Shown here in pieces: positions 1 to 8,454 of a stretch of DNA of 29,543 nt. A program made the translations under genes and the position numbers. Below the pieces are notes generated by a model. That model ran no database searches and was not told the origin of the DNA. It saw only the letters and a program-made list of their open reading frames with translations. Position 1 is the stretch's first letter, and the number at the start of each line of letters is the position of its first letter. The DNA lies in assembly GCF_003333325.1 (NCBI RefSeq), contig NZ_QOLC01000104.1, positions 1 to 29,543 on the forward strand. The letters are read 5' to 3'. The stretch comes from Candidatus Ulvibacter alkanivorans. Lineage in GTDB: Bacteria; Bacteroidota; Bacteroidia; Flavobacteriales; Flavobacteriaceae.

Positions 1-251
1 TCGGATTTGATCAAACGGTCGATTACGATATCGAATTTGTCGGGGGAATAAAAAACACCATTTTTGGAGGGGAAGGCCTCTTTTTTGCAACACTTACAGG
101 TCCCGGAACCGTGTTTATTCAATCATTACCATTTAGTCGTTTGGCAAAACGCGTTTGGGCATCGGCTCCAAAAGGAGGAGGGAAAGATAAAGGCGAAGGC
201 AGTATATTGGGCGGTTTAGGAGATTTATTAGACGGCGATAATCGATTTTAA
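1..251 (+). CDS. AIM24 / TIGR00266 family protein, C-terminal fragment
   Basis: This is the 3' end of a gene that begins outside the window; it is open from base 3 to a TAA at 249-251. The visible 82 residues contain the glycine-rich signature of the AIM24/TIGR00266 family, with the segments [20 protein letters not shown] and [17 protein letters not shown], followed by a Gly/Lys-rich tail ending in [13 protein letters not shown]. Bacterial family members are cytosolic beta-sandwich proteins of roughly 220-270 residues with no agreed biochemical role. The final 25 or so residues look flexible. The assignment rests on recognising the conserved C-terminal half; the N-terminus cannot be judged. 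Confidence 0.8.
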   Translation, partial: GFDQTVDYDIEFVGGIKNTIFGGEGLFFATLTGPGTVFIQSLPFSRLAKRVWASAPKGGGKDKGEGSILGGLGDLLDGDNRF

Positions 252-378
252 AATGACTTAGTTATCAACAAATAGAATTTTTTTAAATTTTTTTAGTTAT
301 ATTTAGAACACTTAATTAAATACTAGTTGCCTATAGACCACATCTACTTGACCTAACAAAAATAAATACCAATTTACT

Positions 379-576
379 ATGGCTAGAGCAATGTATGATT
401 ACACCAAAGCTGTACTCGCAAAAGTTAGTTTTGATGTTAATTTGTTCTGCAAAGAGTTGAAGAAGGCGATGAGCAGATTACTCCCCTATGAAATAGAGGA
501 ATTAAAGATCTGGATTGATTCTCTTATTAAGCAGAACCCCCAATTAAATCAATGTTTAATCTTATTAAATCCATAA
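379..576 (+). CDS. small conserved flavobacterial hypothetical protein (65 aa)
   Basis: A 65-residue cytosolic protein with no signal peptide or membrane segment. It has the pattern MARAMYDYTK, a Phe-Cys-Lys-Glu-Leu stretch and LLPYEIEELKIWI, which I recognise as typical of a short protein found widely in Flavobacteriia and without known function. It looks helical and amphipathic. The ATG at 379 follows an A-rich leader, normal for the phylum. A strong hairpin terminator begins 7 bases after the stop, supporting a free-standing gene. The 127-base gap upstream (252-378) is AT-rich and should hold its promoter, but I see no convincing -33/-7 pair. No function is proposed. Confidence 0.8.
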   Translation: MARAMYDYTKAVLAKVSFDVNLFCKELKKAMSRLLPYEIEELKIWIDSLIKQNPQLNQCLILLNP

Positions 577-582
577 GGAAAA

Positions 583-607
583 CCTCCGAGAGATCGGAGG
601 TTTTTTT
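583..607. terminator. bidirectional terminator between the small protein and oxyR
   Basis: Perfect 7-bp stem CCTCCGA / TCGGAGG (583-589 and 594-600) with a GAGA loop, a T7 run on the plus strand (601-607) and an A4 run (579-582) that gives a T-run on the minus strand. It lies between the convergent ends of the small gene and oxyR and can serve both. Confidence 0.85.
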
Positions 608-1541
608 ATGATATCGGACTGATAATCTTGACGTCCTGAAAAGTGATCGCACCCCGAACTACTCCCGAAATTACGTCGTATAAGGCATTCACGATCTGCA
701 TCTTTAATTCACTCTTGCTGTAGATCAAGCTTACTTCTCGTGCCGGACTGGGTGGATTAAAATGTCGCAAATTTTTTGTTTGTACTTCGGAAAGGTCCAA
801 GGTATGCAAGTAGGGGAGTAGGGTCATACCCAATCCCTCGTTCGATAGTTTGACCAGCGTTTCGAAACTACCGCTTTCCAGTTGAAATTGATCATCTTTC
901 TGCACCTTCGATGCCTTGCACAAGTTGATCACCCCATCTCTAAAACAATGGCCGTCCTCTAACAACAATATATCGTTGAGGTCTAGATCCGAACTGTCTA
1001 TCTTAGATTGCTCGTACAACCGGTGGTTTTGAGGGACATAGCCCACAAAAGGTTCATAGTATAAAGGACGCTCTTTTATTTTTTCACTGTTCAGTGGAGT
1101 AGCTGCGATGGCCGCATCTAAGTGTCCGTCATTGATTTTGGCGATGATCTCGTCGGTGGTGAGTTCTTCAATTCTAAGAAGTACTTTTGGATATCTGTTA
1201 TTAAAGCTCTTTAAGAACATAGGCAGTAAGGTCGGCATAATAGTAGGTATGATCCCTAAATGGAACTCGCCACCTATAAATCCTTTTTCTTGATCGACAA
1301 CATCTTGCATTCGCTCTGCTTCGTTCACAATATTTCGCGCCTGATTCACAATTTTCTTCCCCACGGAAGTTAATTCTATTGGCTTTTTAGAGCGATCGAA
1401 GATCAAGATCTCTAATTCGTCCTCTAATTTTTGAATCTGCATGCTCAAGGTAGGCTGAGTTACAAATGTTTTTTCTGCAGCCTTCGTAAAGTTCTGATGT
1501 TCGGCTACCGCCAACACATATCGTAATTGCGTTATCGTCAT
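606..1541 (-). CDS. oxyR: OxyR, LysR-type hydrogen peroxide-responsive regulator
   Basis: A 311-residue LysR-family regulator. Residues 1-60 form the winged helix-turn-helix (TQLRYVLAVAEHQNFTKAA, then QPTLSMQIQKLEDEL); residues 90-300 form the periplasmic-binding-like sensor domain. The segment LEDGHCFRDGVINLC puts cysteines at positions 199 and 208, the same numbers as the peroxide-reactive pair of E. coli OxyR, and the preceding Leu-Glu-Asp-Gly-His is also typical. OxyR senses H2O2 by forming a disulfide between these cysteines and then activates catalase, peroxiredoxin and related genes. No such target lies next to it here. The gene is monocistronic between two hairpin terminators. A TACCTTTG -7 element lies just upstream of the ATG, so the leader is probably very short. 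Confidence 0.93.
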   Translation of the reverse strand: MTITQLRYVLAVAEHQNFTKAAEKTFVTQPTLSMQIQKLEDELEILIFDRSKKPIELTSVGKKIVNQARNIVNEAERMQDVVDQEKGFIGGEFHLGIIPTIMPTLLPMFLKSFNNRYPKVLLRIEELTTDEIIAKINDGHLDAAIAATPLNSEKIKERPLYYEPFVGYVPQNHRLYEQSKIDSSDLDLNDILLLEDGHCFRDGVINLCKASKVQKDDQFQLESGSFETLVKLSNEGLGMTLLPYLHTLDLSEVQTKNLRHFNPPSPAREVSLIYSKSELKMQIVNALYDVISGVVRGAITFQDVKIISPIS

Positions 1542-1558
1542 GGGTCTTTTCTTTTGCC

Positions 1559-1566
1559 CAAAGGTA
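1559..1566 (-). promoter_or_regulatory. putative oxyR promoter (-7 element)
   Basis: On the minus strand this reads TACCTTTG, an exact match to the Bacteroidota -7 consensus TAnnTTTG. It ends 18 bases before the oxyR ATG, implying a leader of roughly 11 bases. No clear TTTG -33 element lies at the expected 19-21 bp spacing. Confidence 0.45.
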
Positions 1567-1620
1567 CAACTTATAGGTAAAATTTATAGTGAAAAGCTAA
1601 AACTAAGTTTTTGGTTATAA

Positions 1621-1652
1621 AAAAAATCCGATCTACCTAGATCGGATTTTTT
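1621..1652. terminator. terminator downstream of the DUF2141 gene
   Basis: A 14-bp inverted repeat (1621-1634 and 1639-1652) with core ATCCGATCT / AGATCGGAT, a 4-base loop ACCT and A6/T6 runs on the flanks, so it can act in either direction. It lies 20 bases past the stop of the minus-strand DUF2141 gene and shields oxyR from read-through. Confidence 0.85.
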
Positions 1653-1671
1653 AAAAGGAGAAGTGTAAAAG

Positions 1672-2106
1672 TTACATTCTAATCGTAAGGCTCACAGGTT
1701 CACTGCTAACTTCAAATTTTGCATCGCTCCATTGCGGAGGGCCGTAACTCATCACATTGTTGGAGATGCCATACATTTCGAGCGGCATCCCGTTGGTGTC
1801 AAAATCCATTTGCTTGTTGCCGTTCTTATCGTGAAACAGAGAAACAGCGTAGGTGCCGGGAACGACATCGGTAAATACGATCGTGGCTTTGCCGTCCTTA
1901 ATAGTTCCTTCTTGAGATTGTAGCGGTTGCTGTAAAAAGCCCGCCTCGTCATACAACCCGAAGAGTACAGAGCCTTCCGAGCTTTGAACAGGTACGGTCA
2001 CGGTGATCGTGGTTCCTGTTTCTATAGTGTTATCTGCTTCAGAAGTAGTTTGTGCGCAAAGCATACTGGAAATGGTAAAGGTTAGTGATAAAATAATTGC
2101 TTTCAT
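1672..2106 (-). CDS. DUF2141 domain secreted protein
   Basis: A 144-residue protein with an N-terminal signal peptide (MKAIILSLTFTISSMLCAQ, likely cut near residue 19). The remainder is a DUF2141 domain: a beta-rich start (TTITVTVPVQSSEGSVLFGL), the Val-Val-Pro-Gly-Thr-Tyr-Ala-Val-Ser-Leu-Phe-His-Asp motif, NGNKQMDFDTNGMPLEMYG, and a final FEVSSEPVSLTIRM strand. The His-Asp-x-Asn-Gly-Asn turn looks like the Ca-binding-type loop of transthyretin-like folds, but that is inference. The family is common in Bacteroidota and cyanobacteria as small exported proteins of unknown role. It lies 126 bases beyond the end of the DUF58 gene on the same strand and has its own weak -7 element, so it is probably separately transcribed. 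Confidence 0.85.
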   Translation of the reverse strand: MKAIILSLTFTISSMLCAQTTSEADNTIETGTTITVTVPVQSSEGSVLFGLYDEAGFLQQPLQSQEGTIKDGKATIVFTDVVPGTYAVSLFHDKNGNKQMDFDTNGMPLEMYGISNNVMSYGPPQWSDAKFEVSSEPVSLTIRM

Positions 2107-2140
2107 GATGTAAGATTTTAGTTGATTTTATTTTCTGAAG

Positions 2141-2148
2141 CAAAGATG
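2141..2148 (-). promoter_or_regulatory. possible promoter -7 element for the DUF2141 gene
   Basis: The minus strand reads CATCTTTG, one mismatch from TAnnTTTG, 34 bases before the DUF2141 ATG. No good -33 element was seen. Weak support. Confidence 0.25.
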
Positions 2149-2232
2149 CAATCAACTACCTTTCCGACGAAAAAAGAAGTACTGAACTGTGCTATTTTAC
2201 CTCTGAACCGTAAATTGACTTCGGTTTTGGTA

Positions 2233-3567
2233 CTAGATAAGGCCGCGTGCTTTAATTTCCAGGTACTTGTTAATGGTGTTTACCGTAAGATTTTCAGGAG
2301 CAGTCAATATACTTTGTATCCCAAATTTATGAAGTTCGTTAACGATCAATTTCTTTTCATAAATAAACTTTTCGGCAATGGTCTTTTCGAAGATCTCATG
2401 GGTTGTAGTAGCTTTTTGTTGTACCAATTCCTTTAGTTCGGTATTCTCAAAAAAGATCACTACCAAAAGATGTGTCTTGGCGATCGCTTGTAGGTAGGGA
2501 AGTTGACGATGCAAGGCGTCCAGTGTTTCAAAATTGGTATAGAGCAACAACAAACTACGTTGTTTAATAGAACGTTTAATGTCCACGTACAAGCGCGAAA
2601 AGTCACTTTCACTAAAATCGGTTTGCACATTGTACAAGGTCTCTAACAATAGGTTCATTTGTGCTTTTCGGCGCTGGGCTACTACACGATCTTCTACTTT
2701 TCGTGAGAAGGTGAACATGCCTGCCTTGTCGTGCTTTTTAAGTGCAATATTCGATATTACCAAAGTTGCATTAATAGCGTAATCGAGTAAACTAAGCGAT
2801 TTAAAGGGCATCTTCATAACACGGCCTTTGTCGATCACAGAATACACCGGTTGCGATTTTTCGTCTTGAAACTGGTTTACCATGAGATCCCCACGTTTAG
2901 CTGTGGCTTTCCAGTTGATATTTCGAACATCATCACCAGACACATAGTCCTTTATCTGTTCAAATTCCATCGTGTGGCCAATTCGTCGTATTTTTTTAAG
3001 TCCGAACAGCTTCAACCTATTGGTAAAAGCAATAAAATCGTATTTTTTGAGCTGTAAAAAGGAGGGATAATTAGGAACCATGGCCTCCGCATCAAATTGC
3101 TGTTTTCTAGCCACCAATCCGAGTAGGGTAGAAGCGAATATGTTTAAATTTCCAAATTGATACTCGCCTCGTTCGGTAGGTCGAACGGTATAGGTGAATT
3201 TTTTTTCTTCGGAAGCGTTAAGAATCGAAGTGATCTTAAAATCTCGCTGTTGCCATTGTAACGGCAACTCATCGATAATCTTGACCGACGCCTTAAATTG
3301 AAATCGATTCGTTAATCGAATTACTATAGGATTGTCATCACCATTCGATAATTTCTCGGGAAGCTCTCGACTTGCTTGAATTCCTGTCTTATTGCGGTAG
3401 AGGAGCAAAACATCAAAGACGGTTGCCACCACCAATATAAAAAATAAAAGCTTGGTCGCTTCGTAGAGGTCTATGTAAAAATAAGAGATTACAAAGAGCG
3501 TTACGAGCGAGAACAAAACGAAGAAAAATCGTTTTTGTAGGTATAAGCTTTTAAGAAATCGTTTCAT
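2233..3567 (-). CDS. DUF58 domain-containing protein
   Basis: A 444-residue membrane-anchored protein. Two hydrophobic helices lie at residues 14-54, then a beta-rich domain, then the DUF58 signature near residues 205-235 (QIKDYVSGDDVRNINWKATA, then KRGDLMVNQFQDE). The C-terminal third has a von Willebrand A-like fold pattern, but the metal-site DxSxS is replaced by Asp-Lys-Gly-Arg, so a normal metal-dependent adhesion site is probably absent. DUF58 proteins are encoded next to MoxR ATPases and are thought to be their clients or adaptors in envelope maintenance. It is the last gene of the envelope operon, one base after the MoxR gene. Confidence 0.9.
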   Translation of the reverse strand: MKRFLKSLYLQKRFFFVLFSLVTLFVISYFYIDLYEATKLLFFILVVATVFDVLLLYRNKTGIQASRELPEKLSNGDDNPIVIRLTNRFQFKASVKIIDELPLQWQQRDFKITSILNASEEKKFTYTVRPTERGEYQFGNLNIFASTLLGLVARKQQFDAEAMVPNYPSFLQLKKYDFIAFTNRLKLFGLKKIRRIGHTMEFEQIKDYVSGDDVRNINWKATAKRGDLMVNQFQDEKSQPVYSVIDKGRVMKMPFKSLSLLDYAINATLVISNIALKKHDKAGMFTFSRKVEDRVVAQRRKAQMNLLLETLYNVQTDFSESDFSRLYVDIKRSIKQRSLLLLYTNFETLDALHRQLPYLQAIAKTHLLVVIFFENTELKELVQQKATTTHEIFEKTIAEKFIYEKKLIVNELHKFGIQSILTAPENLTVNTINKYLEIKARGLI

Positions 3568-3568
3568 C

Positions 3569-4633
3569 TTAACGCGGGATCTCGATGGTTTCTATGATCT
3601 GCTGTACGACCTTTTCGGCGGTTATTCCTTCCATCTCACGTTCTGGCGTGAGTAAAATACGATGGCTTAATACTGCCGGAGCGATCTTCTTAATGTCGTC
3701 CGGTGTAACAAAATCTCTTCCGTGTATGGCCGCCATGGCCTTTGAGGCATTCATAATTGCCAAAGAAGCACGTGGGGAAGCACCTAAAAATAAATTAGCG
3801 TTGTTACGCGTATTGTCTGTGATCGCTGCAATGTATTTTAACAAGTTGGACTCAACGATGATCTTTTTAATCGTTTTTTGATAGGTCGCGATTTGCTCAG
3901 CGCTTAACACCGGAGTCACTAGATCGAGCGCTATTTTGTTCTCTCGATGGTGTTCGTTTTCCAAAATCTTGATCTCTTCGGCCAAACTCGGGTAGGGGAC
4001 ATTTATCTTAAAAAGAAAACGATCTAATTGTGCTTCTGGCAGCGCGTAGGTACCTTCTTGCTCGATGGGGTTTTGTGTCGCAAAAACCAAGAAGGGCGGT
4101 TGCATGCTGTATTCTATTCCATCCATGGTGATTTGTCGTTCTTCCATAACCTCGAACAGTGCCGCCTGGGTTTTTGCCGGTGCGCGATTGATCTCGTCTA
4201 TCAAGACAATATTCGAAAATACAGGTCCTTTCTTAAACTCGAATTCGTTCGTTTTTACATTAAAAACCGAAGTACCAAGAATATCGCTCGGCATTAGATC
4301 CGGTGTAAATTGGATACGACTAAAATCGACAGCCAAGGTTTTGGCCAAAAGTTTTGCCGTAACGGTCTTTGCTACTCCCGGAACCCCTTCAATAAGGGAG
4401 TGGCCGTCAGACAAAATGGAGACGATCAACATTTCAAGCATTTGCTCTTGGCCTACGATCACCTTGCCTAGCTCACTCTTTATCTTTGCTACCGCCTGTT
4501 GCAAGTCGCCAAGATCGATCCTCGAATTAAATGCTAAGGACTCGCTTTGCGAGGTTTCAGAAGTGGTGTTTTCTTCGGAAGTATTCGTGGTTTTCTCTGT
4601 ATGTTCGTGCGATGTATTGGGTGTTTCTTCCAT
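3569..4633 (-). CDS. MoxR-family AAA+ ATPase
   Basis: A 354-residue AAA+ ATPase. The first 36 residues are Glu/Thr/Ser-rich and probably disordered. The core follows with Walker A GVPGVAKT (near residue 80), Walker B VLIDEINRAP, the MoxR-typical TQAALFEVMEERQIT, sensor 1 FATQNPIEQEGTY and the sensor 2 region GASPRASLAIMNASKAMA. MoxR proteins act as chaperones that assemble or insert metal cofactors or cell-surface complexes, usually with DUF58 or VWA partners. The ATG lies two bases after the DUF4350 stop and the gene ends one base before DUF58, so translation is probably coupled. Confidence 0.95.
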   Translation of the reverse strand: MEETPNTSHEHTEKTTNTSEENTTSETSQSESLAFNSRIDLGDLQQAVAKIKSELGKVIVGQEQMLEMLIVSILSDGHSLIEGVPGVAKTVTAKLLAKTLAVDFSRIQFTPDLMPSDILGTSVFNVKTNEFEFKKGPVFSNIVLIDEINRAPAKTQAALFEVMEERQITMDGIEYSMQPPFLVFATQNPIEQEGTYALPEAQLDRFLFKINVPYPSLAEEIKILENEHHRENKIALDLVTPVLSAEQIATYQKTIKKIIVESNLLKYIAAITDNTRNNANLFLGASPRASLAIMNASKAMAAIHGRDFVTPDDIKKIAPAVLSHRILLTPEREMEGITAEKVVQQIIETIEIPR

Positions 4634-4635
4634 AA

Positions 4636-5823
4636 TTATGATGTAAATTCTTCTATTTGTTTGTTGAGTTGGATAAGGTCATTTTCGGTATGAATGGCCT
4701 TGCCCTTTAACTGTTTAATATACTGAATTAGTGCCTGTGTCTCTTGAAGATCATTGCCACTTTTTACAGCTAATTTCTTTATAAACTCATTAGTTAATTC
4801 ATTGGTGTTAAGGTAATAGTTGGATCGCACCATTTCTAAAAAATAAGTGATCTTTTTAGCGATAATGTTTCCGAAGTCCTTATGCTGAAAATACAAATCG
4901 CCAATGGTCCTTGTAAATTCTACCGACGTATTTTGTACAGGCTCGATCACCTCTATAACTCGCTGTTCGCGCTTGCCTCTAAAAAGGACAAAAACAAGTA
5001 GTCCGGCCATGAGCACATAATAGGCCCACTTAAGTGGTAACTGATTAAAAATAAACCGCATAGGCGAGGTAACGATCTTGCGCCCCGATTTTAAATAAGT
5101 ATCTAAATAAATATGATCTGCGTCAATATAGGAGAGGACACCGGCCGCATAGGCTTCATTATCTCGCAGTAAATAATAGTTGGAGAATGCTTGTGGCAGT
5201 GTGTGAAGATAGAACTCACCTTCTCCGTGTGTTACTTTTACAAAATTTAAAGCATCCAATTTGTTTTCTTCCGAAGTAAAATAACCGAGCGCCGTGGTGT
5301 TTAACGTGTCGATCTCGCTAAAGACTGTTTTAAAAACACCTCTTTTATACGTAGGCACCGAATCAGTTTGTAACGACGGATTTAATAGTGATGCGCCTAC
5401 TGCTTCCTCCAACACCCCATACGAACTCCTGGCATAGGTTTCTAACGAATCGGCTAGGATGTAGCCATAGCTCATCGCCGAAATAAAAACAGTATTGCCA
5501 TTAGAAACATAATCGCGTAAAGCAGCTACTTGCTGTTGGTCGAAAAAGACTTGATCATTCAAGAAAAAATAGGCCGAATTTTCTTGATACGTAGCATCTT
5601 GTAAGAAAACAAATGGGTCTTCCTCAACTTCTTCGAAAGAGGCTTCAGAAAAAAGCTGAGGCAACTCTTTATAAAAGACTTCGGCTCCAAATGGGATCTT
5701 ATCGGTTTTTGTATAACTGGGTCGCCAATTGATAGGCTTAGGTCGTACAATTTCGGTAACGAGCAATGTAAAGATCACTATACCAAAGACGATGAGTATG
5801 TTTCTGGACCGTTTATCTAGCAT
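4636..5823 (-). CDS. DUF4350 domain-containing membrane protein
   Basis: A 395-residue protein with one N-terminal membrane helix (ILIVFGIVIFTLLVTEIV), a large extracytoplasmic domain of about 230 residues, and a second helix (YYVLMAGLLVFVLF, near residue 268), followed by a basic cytosolic tail. The extracytoplasmic part resembles the ABC-type/GldG-like fold of DUF4350, with FFLNDQVFFDQQQVAALRDY and YAAGVLSYIDADHIYLD. The family is characteristically encoded between DUF4129 and MoxR genes. The start overlaps the end of the DUF4129 gene by 11 bases. Molecular function is unknown; envelope association is inferred from topology and neighbours. Confidence 0.85.
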   Translation of the reverse strand: MLDKRSRNILIVFGIVIFTLLVTEIVRPKPINWRPSYTKTDKIPFGAEVFYKELPQLFSEASFEEVEEDPFVFLQDATYQENSAYFFLNDQVFFDQQQVAALRDYVSNGNTVFISAMSYGYILADSLETYARSSYGVLEEAVGASLLNPSLQTDSVPTYKRGVFKTVFSEIDTLNTTALGYFTSEENKLDALNFVKVTHGEGEFYLHTLPQAFSNYYLLRDNEAYAAGVLSYIDADHIYLDTYLKSGRKIVTSPMRFIFNQLPLKWAYYVLMAGLLVFVLFRGKREQRVIEVIEPVQNTSVEFTRTIGDLYFQHKDFGNIIAKKITYFLEMVRSNYYLNTNELTNEFIKKLAVKSGNDLQETQALIQYIKQLKGKAIHTENDLIQLNKQIEEFTS

Positions 5824-6547
5824 GTGAAACGGTTTTTGTTAGTTGATCGAAATCTACTTTTGCGCTTTGAAAACCAATATTATTCAGATCGTATTCTCCA
5901 TACCATATGTTATCGTAAAGGTAAGACACCTTCTTAAAATTCGCTTTTACTTGTTCATTATCGATCTCACGATAATAGTCGGTGTTGGTCTTGTCGTAGT
6001 GCCAATCGATAAGGCTATGTGCGGAGAGCAGTTTAAGCGACCTAAGGTACATATACCGAATCGCCAATCTATAGTTTTGTTGTGCCAATGCATCGCTTAT
6101 ATAAGTGTCCAGATCTATGTTCTCTATATGCTCCTCTTCGATGTTTAGCGGTGCAACCATTGTGCTTTTACGCGTAAAAAAAGCCGTGGCATTTTCGCCA
6201 ATTAAGAGTTTTAAAATGATGTACAGTATAAGTATTCCAAGGAGGGCATAAAATAGAAATTCAAGGAACTTTTGCATCTCGTAGCTCATCTGTATTCCTA
6301 GCATGTCGGCTAATTGCTGAAAGAACCAACCTAAACCTCGAGCGATAAAATTTTGTGCCTCCCCGTCCATTTGATCGTAATCGTAATCGCTTCCGCTGTA
6401 TTTTTCTGAAAGTGCTTCGGAAAATTCTTTGGTCTCTATTCGCGTACTATCTAGTCGAACAGTAAGGCTGTCTTTTTCCGAAGCCATTACTGAAACAGTC
6501 GAAAAAAAGAAGAATAGTAGTATGTAGATCGATCTATTCACCTGCAC
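5813..6547 (-). CDS. DUF4129 domain-containing protein
   Basis: A protein with a signal sequence (RSIYILLFFFFSTVSVMASE), an extracytoplasmic segment of about 85 residues, a membrane helix (FYALLGILILYIILKLLIG) and a C-terminal DUF4129-like domain (ALAQQNYRLAIRYMYLRSLK, then LYDNIWYGEY). The start is uncertain. An in-frame ATG at 6616 would overlap the upstream gene by 83 bases and add 23 residues before the signal sequence. A GTG at 6547 or 6541, or a TTG at 6550 or 6559, puts the signal peptide at the very N-terminus and gives a short overlap, so I chose GTG 6547. DUF4129 is often found in protein-processing or envelope clusters with MoxR and DUF58. Confidence 0.8.
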   Translation of the reverse strand: MQVNRSIYILLFFFFSTVSVMASEKDSLTVRLDSTRIETKEFSEALSEKYSGSDYDYDQMDGEAQNFIARGLGWFFQQLADMLGIQMSYEMQKFLEFLFYALLGILILYIILKLLIGENATAFFTRKSTMVAPLNIEEEHIENIDLDTYISDALAQQNYRLAIRYMYLRSLKLLSAHSLIDWHYDKTNTDYYREIDNEQVKANFKKVSYLYDNIWYGEYDLNNIGFQSAKVDFDQLTKTVSHAR

Positions 6548-7460
6548 CAATTTGTTCAATTTTACTTCGTGTATATTGATTATACGTTTCTTCGTGCACC
6601 GAAAAATAAAGGACACTGTTCACAAATTGTGATAGCGATTGATTAAATGTATACAGAGTTAAAAAGATAAAGGTGGCGAGTGTCCATACGATGGTAGCTA
6701 CAGCTGATTCGGCCAGATCGACTCCGGTCTCCATAGAATGAAAAGCGTAGATACCAATAAGCACACCTGGTATCATTAGAACAACCAACAGTAGTATGCC
6801 TAATAGAAATCCGACAACTAAATTTACCAATATACTTTTCCAAAAGTAGCGAAACAGTAAATTCCATCCTTCGCCCAAGGCACCGGTCACATCTCTATTT
6901 TCATAAAGCATGGCCATAAAGGAAAGGCCCATCCACGCCATAAATGCGAGCTGTAAGCCATAATACGCAAATGTGCCTAGTACTGGGATAAATGAAATGA
7001 CCATTCCCACAATGAAAACAATAACGAACAATAAAATGGCAATAATTACAAATAGAATGATCTTGCCCAAATTATTGTAGATCAGGTCCCACACCTTGTG
7101 TTTGTCCACTTCGTTGGTTCCGTATTTTTGATATTGAATGGTGTACGAAGCTGCTAAACTGTAGTTTAGAATGGCCGTTATTACAAACAATAGGAAAAAT
7201 CCTAAAAAGCCAAAACCCAAGTACATATTATAATTACTCGATTCCTGAACGACACCAAAATTTTGAGTAGAACGCATCATACCAACAAACCCCGTAACAA
7301 GCAGATAACTAACGCCTAAAAAACCGAGGAGGAAGATACCGTTATAACGAATAAAGATATTGATGAAATTCTTAAGATTCTTTTTAAAGAACTCGAAATA
7401 AACCGTGATGATCTCGCCGATATCTCGTTTTTGTTTAAGCTCGATATGATCCTGCTGCAT
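6534..7460 (-). CDS. multi-pass membrane protein of the MoxR/SpoIIM envelope operon
   Basis: A 308-residue protein with about six membrane helices. It begins with a cytosolic stretch (IELKQKRDIGEIITVYFEFF) typical of the glycerophosphoryl-diester-phosphodiesterase-membrane-domain-like or DUF975-like proteins that sit in such operons. The helices include IFLLGFLGVSYLLVTGFVG, IILFVIIAILLFVIVFIVG and LLGILLLVVLMIPGVLIGIY. The C-terminus (FTNQSLSQFVNSVLYFSVHE-like) is cytosolic. The ATG overlaps the end of the SpoIIM-like gene by 26 bases. No enzymatic motif is visible. The conserved position in this operon suggests an envelope role together with its neighbours; the exact function is unknown. Confidence 0.8.
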   Translation of the reverse strand: MQQDHIELKQKRDIGEIITVYFEFFKKNLKNFINIFIRYNGIFLLGFLGVSYLLVTGFVGMMRSTQNFGVVQESSNYNMYLGFGFLGFFLLFVITAILNYSLAASYTIQYQKYGTNEVDKHKVWDLIYNNLGKIILFVIIAILLFVIVFIVGMVISFIPVLGTFAYYGLQLAFMAWMGLSFMAMLYENRDVTGALGEGWNLLFRYFWKSILVNLVVGFLLGILLLVVLMIPGVLIGIYAFHSMETGVDLAESAVATIVWTLATFIFLTLYTFNQSLSQFVNSVLYFSVHEETYNQYTRSKIEQIGAGE

Positions 7461-8409
7461 ATTTTTTATTAAGTATGATGGGGTATATGATATAGTAATA
7501 GATAATAAGTGCTAAAGAACTAAAAATAATGGTCATTGCCAACCAAACAGGCATGGTATTATATCGGGTTATGAATCCTTCTATAAATCCGGCAATAATA
7601 AAGAATGGAATGGTGCTAATAACGATCTTTAATCCGTCTTTTGCTCCCTTTAAAAAGGATACCTTTCTAGAATAGGTTTTTGGGAAAAGGATACTATTTC
7701 CCATCACCATCCCGGCACAACCTGCAATTACGATCACCGAGATCTCTATGGTACCATGAAGCCATATGGTCTTAGAGGCTTCAAATAATAGGTCGCGATT
7801 GTAAAAGAAGGTAAAGAAGGCTCCCAGCATAACTCCATTGCTAAATAGAATATATCCGGTTCCAATGGAGGTGATCACACCGGCCGCGTAGGCAAATATG
7901 GCAACACGAATATTATTGATAGTGATTCCTAAAAAGGTACCTAACTCTCCACCACTCTTATAAATGGCCGTTGGATCGCCTTCTTCAATATTGTTCAAGG
8001 TTTCGTTCACATAAGCATCGCCTAAAATTAAACGCACAAAGGAGTCGTCGTTGACCGTAGAAATAACTCCAATAGCTGTGGCAATCGCAAACAACAAAAA
8101 GGTGTATAACAGCATTTTGTGATGTTGTAGAAAGAAGAGTGGAAATTCGTATTTCCAAAAAGTGACCAAACGGTTCTTCGTTTCCTTTTTGTTGCTGTAG
8201 ATCTTTTGATGTGCTTGCGAAGCAAGCGAATTTAGATACTGCAACGTCTTGCTATCTGGGTAATACGTTTGCGCATACGCCAAGTCATTGGTAAGCTGAA
8301 TGTAATGTTCGGCCAAGTGGTCCGGACTTATTTTCGAATTAAGTGTAATTGCTTTTTCAAATGCAATCCATTTTTCTTTATTTTGCTTGACGAAGGCAGC
8401 TTCTCGCAT
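7435..8409 (-). CDS. stage II sporulation protein M (SpoIIM/DUF95) family membrane protein
   Basis: A 324-residue protein starting MREAAFVKQNKEKW, the usual N-terminus of Bacteroidota SpoIIM-like proteins. An ATG nine codons upstream (8436) is possible but less typical and would reach close to the RDD gene. After an N-terminal soluble helical part (about 100 residues) come five or six membrane helices with NNIRVAIFAYAAGVITSIG, MLGAFFTFFY and IWLHGTIEISVIVIAGCAG, the conserved features of DUF95. In Bacillus, SpoIIM takes part in engulfment; here, in a non-sporulating lineage, it heads a MoxR/DUF58 operon. A TTTG-N19-TATATTTA promoter lies immediately upstream. Confidence 0.9.
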   Translation of the reverse strand: MREAAFVKQNKEKWIAFEKAITLNSKISPDHLAEHYIQLTNDLAYAQTYYPDSKTLQYLNSLASQAHQKIYSNKKETKNRLVTFWKYEFPLFFLQHHKMLLYTFLLFAIATAIGVISTVNDDSFVRLILGDAYVNETLNNIEEGDPTAIYKSGGELGTFLGITINNIRVAIFAYAAGVITSIGTGYILFSNGVMLGAFFTFFYNRDLLFEASKTIWLHGTIEISVIVIAGCAGMVMGNSILFPKTYSRKVSFLKGAKDGLKIVISTIPFFIIAGFIEGFITRYNTMPVWLAMTIIFSSLALIIYYYIIYPIILNKKYAAGSYRA

Positions 8410-8423
8410 ATAGAAATTTTCAC

Positions 8424-8454
8424 TAAATATAAACACTTGCTTTTACATGGCAAA
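8424..8454 (-). promoter_or_regulatory. promoter of the SpoIIM-MoxR-DUF58 operon
   Basis: On the minus strand there is TTTG (8451-8454), a 19-base spacer and TATATTTA (8424-8431), close to the Bacteroidota TTTG-N19-21-TAnnTTTG consensus with only the last base different. The predicted start lies about 8 bases before the ATG at 8409. The -33 element sits inside the first codons of the divergent RDD gene, so the two transcription units share a very compact control region. Confidence 0.55.

Noticed and set aside
2122..2436. Plus-strand open frame of 104 codons opposite the DUF58 gene end
   Set aside because: It lies mostly antisense to a well-supported gene, with no recognisable domain and no start signal.
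4065..4646. Plus-strand open frame of 193 codons inside the MoxR gene
   Set aside because: It is antisense to a conserved AAA+ ATPase and its composition follows from that gene's codons.
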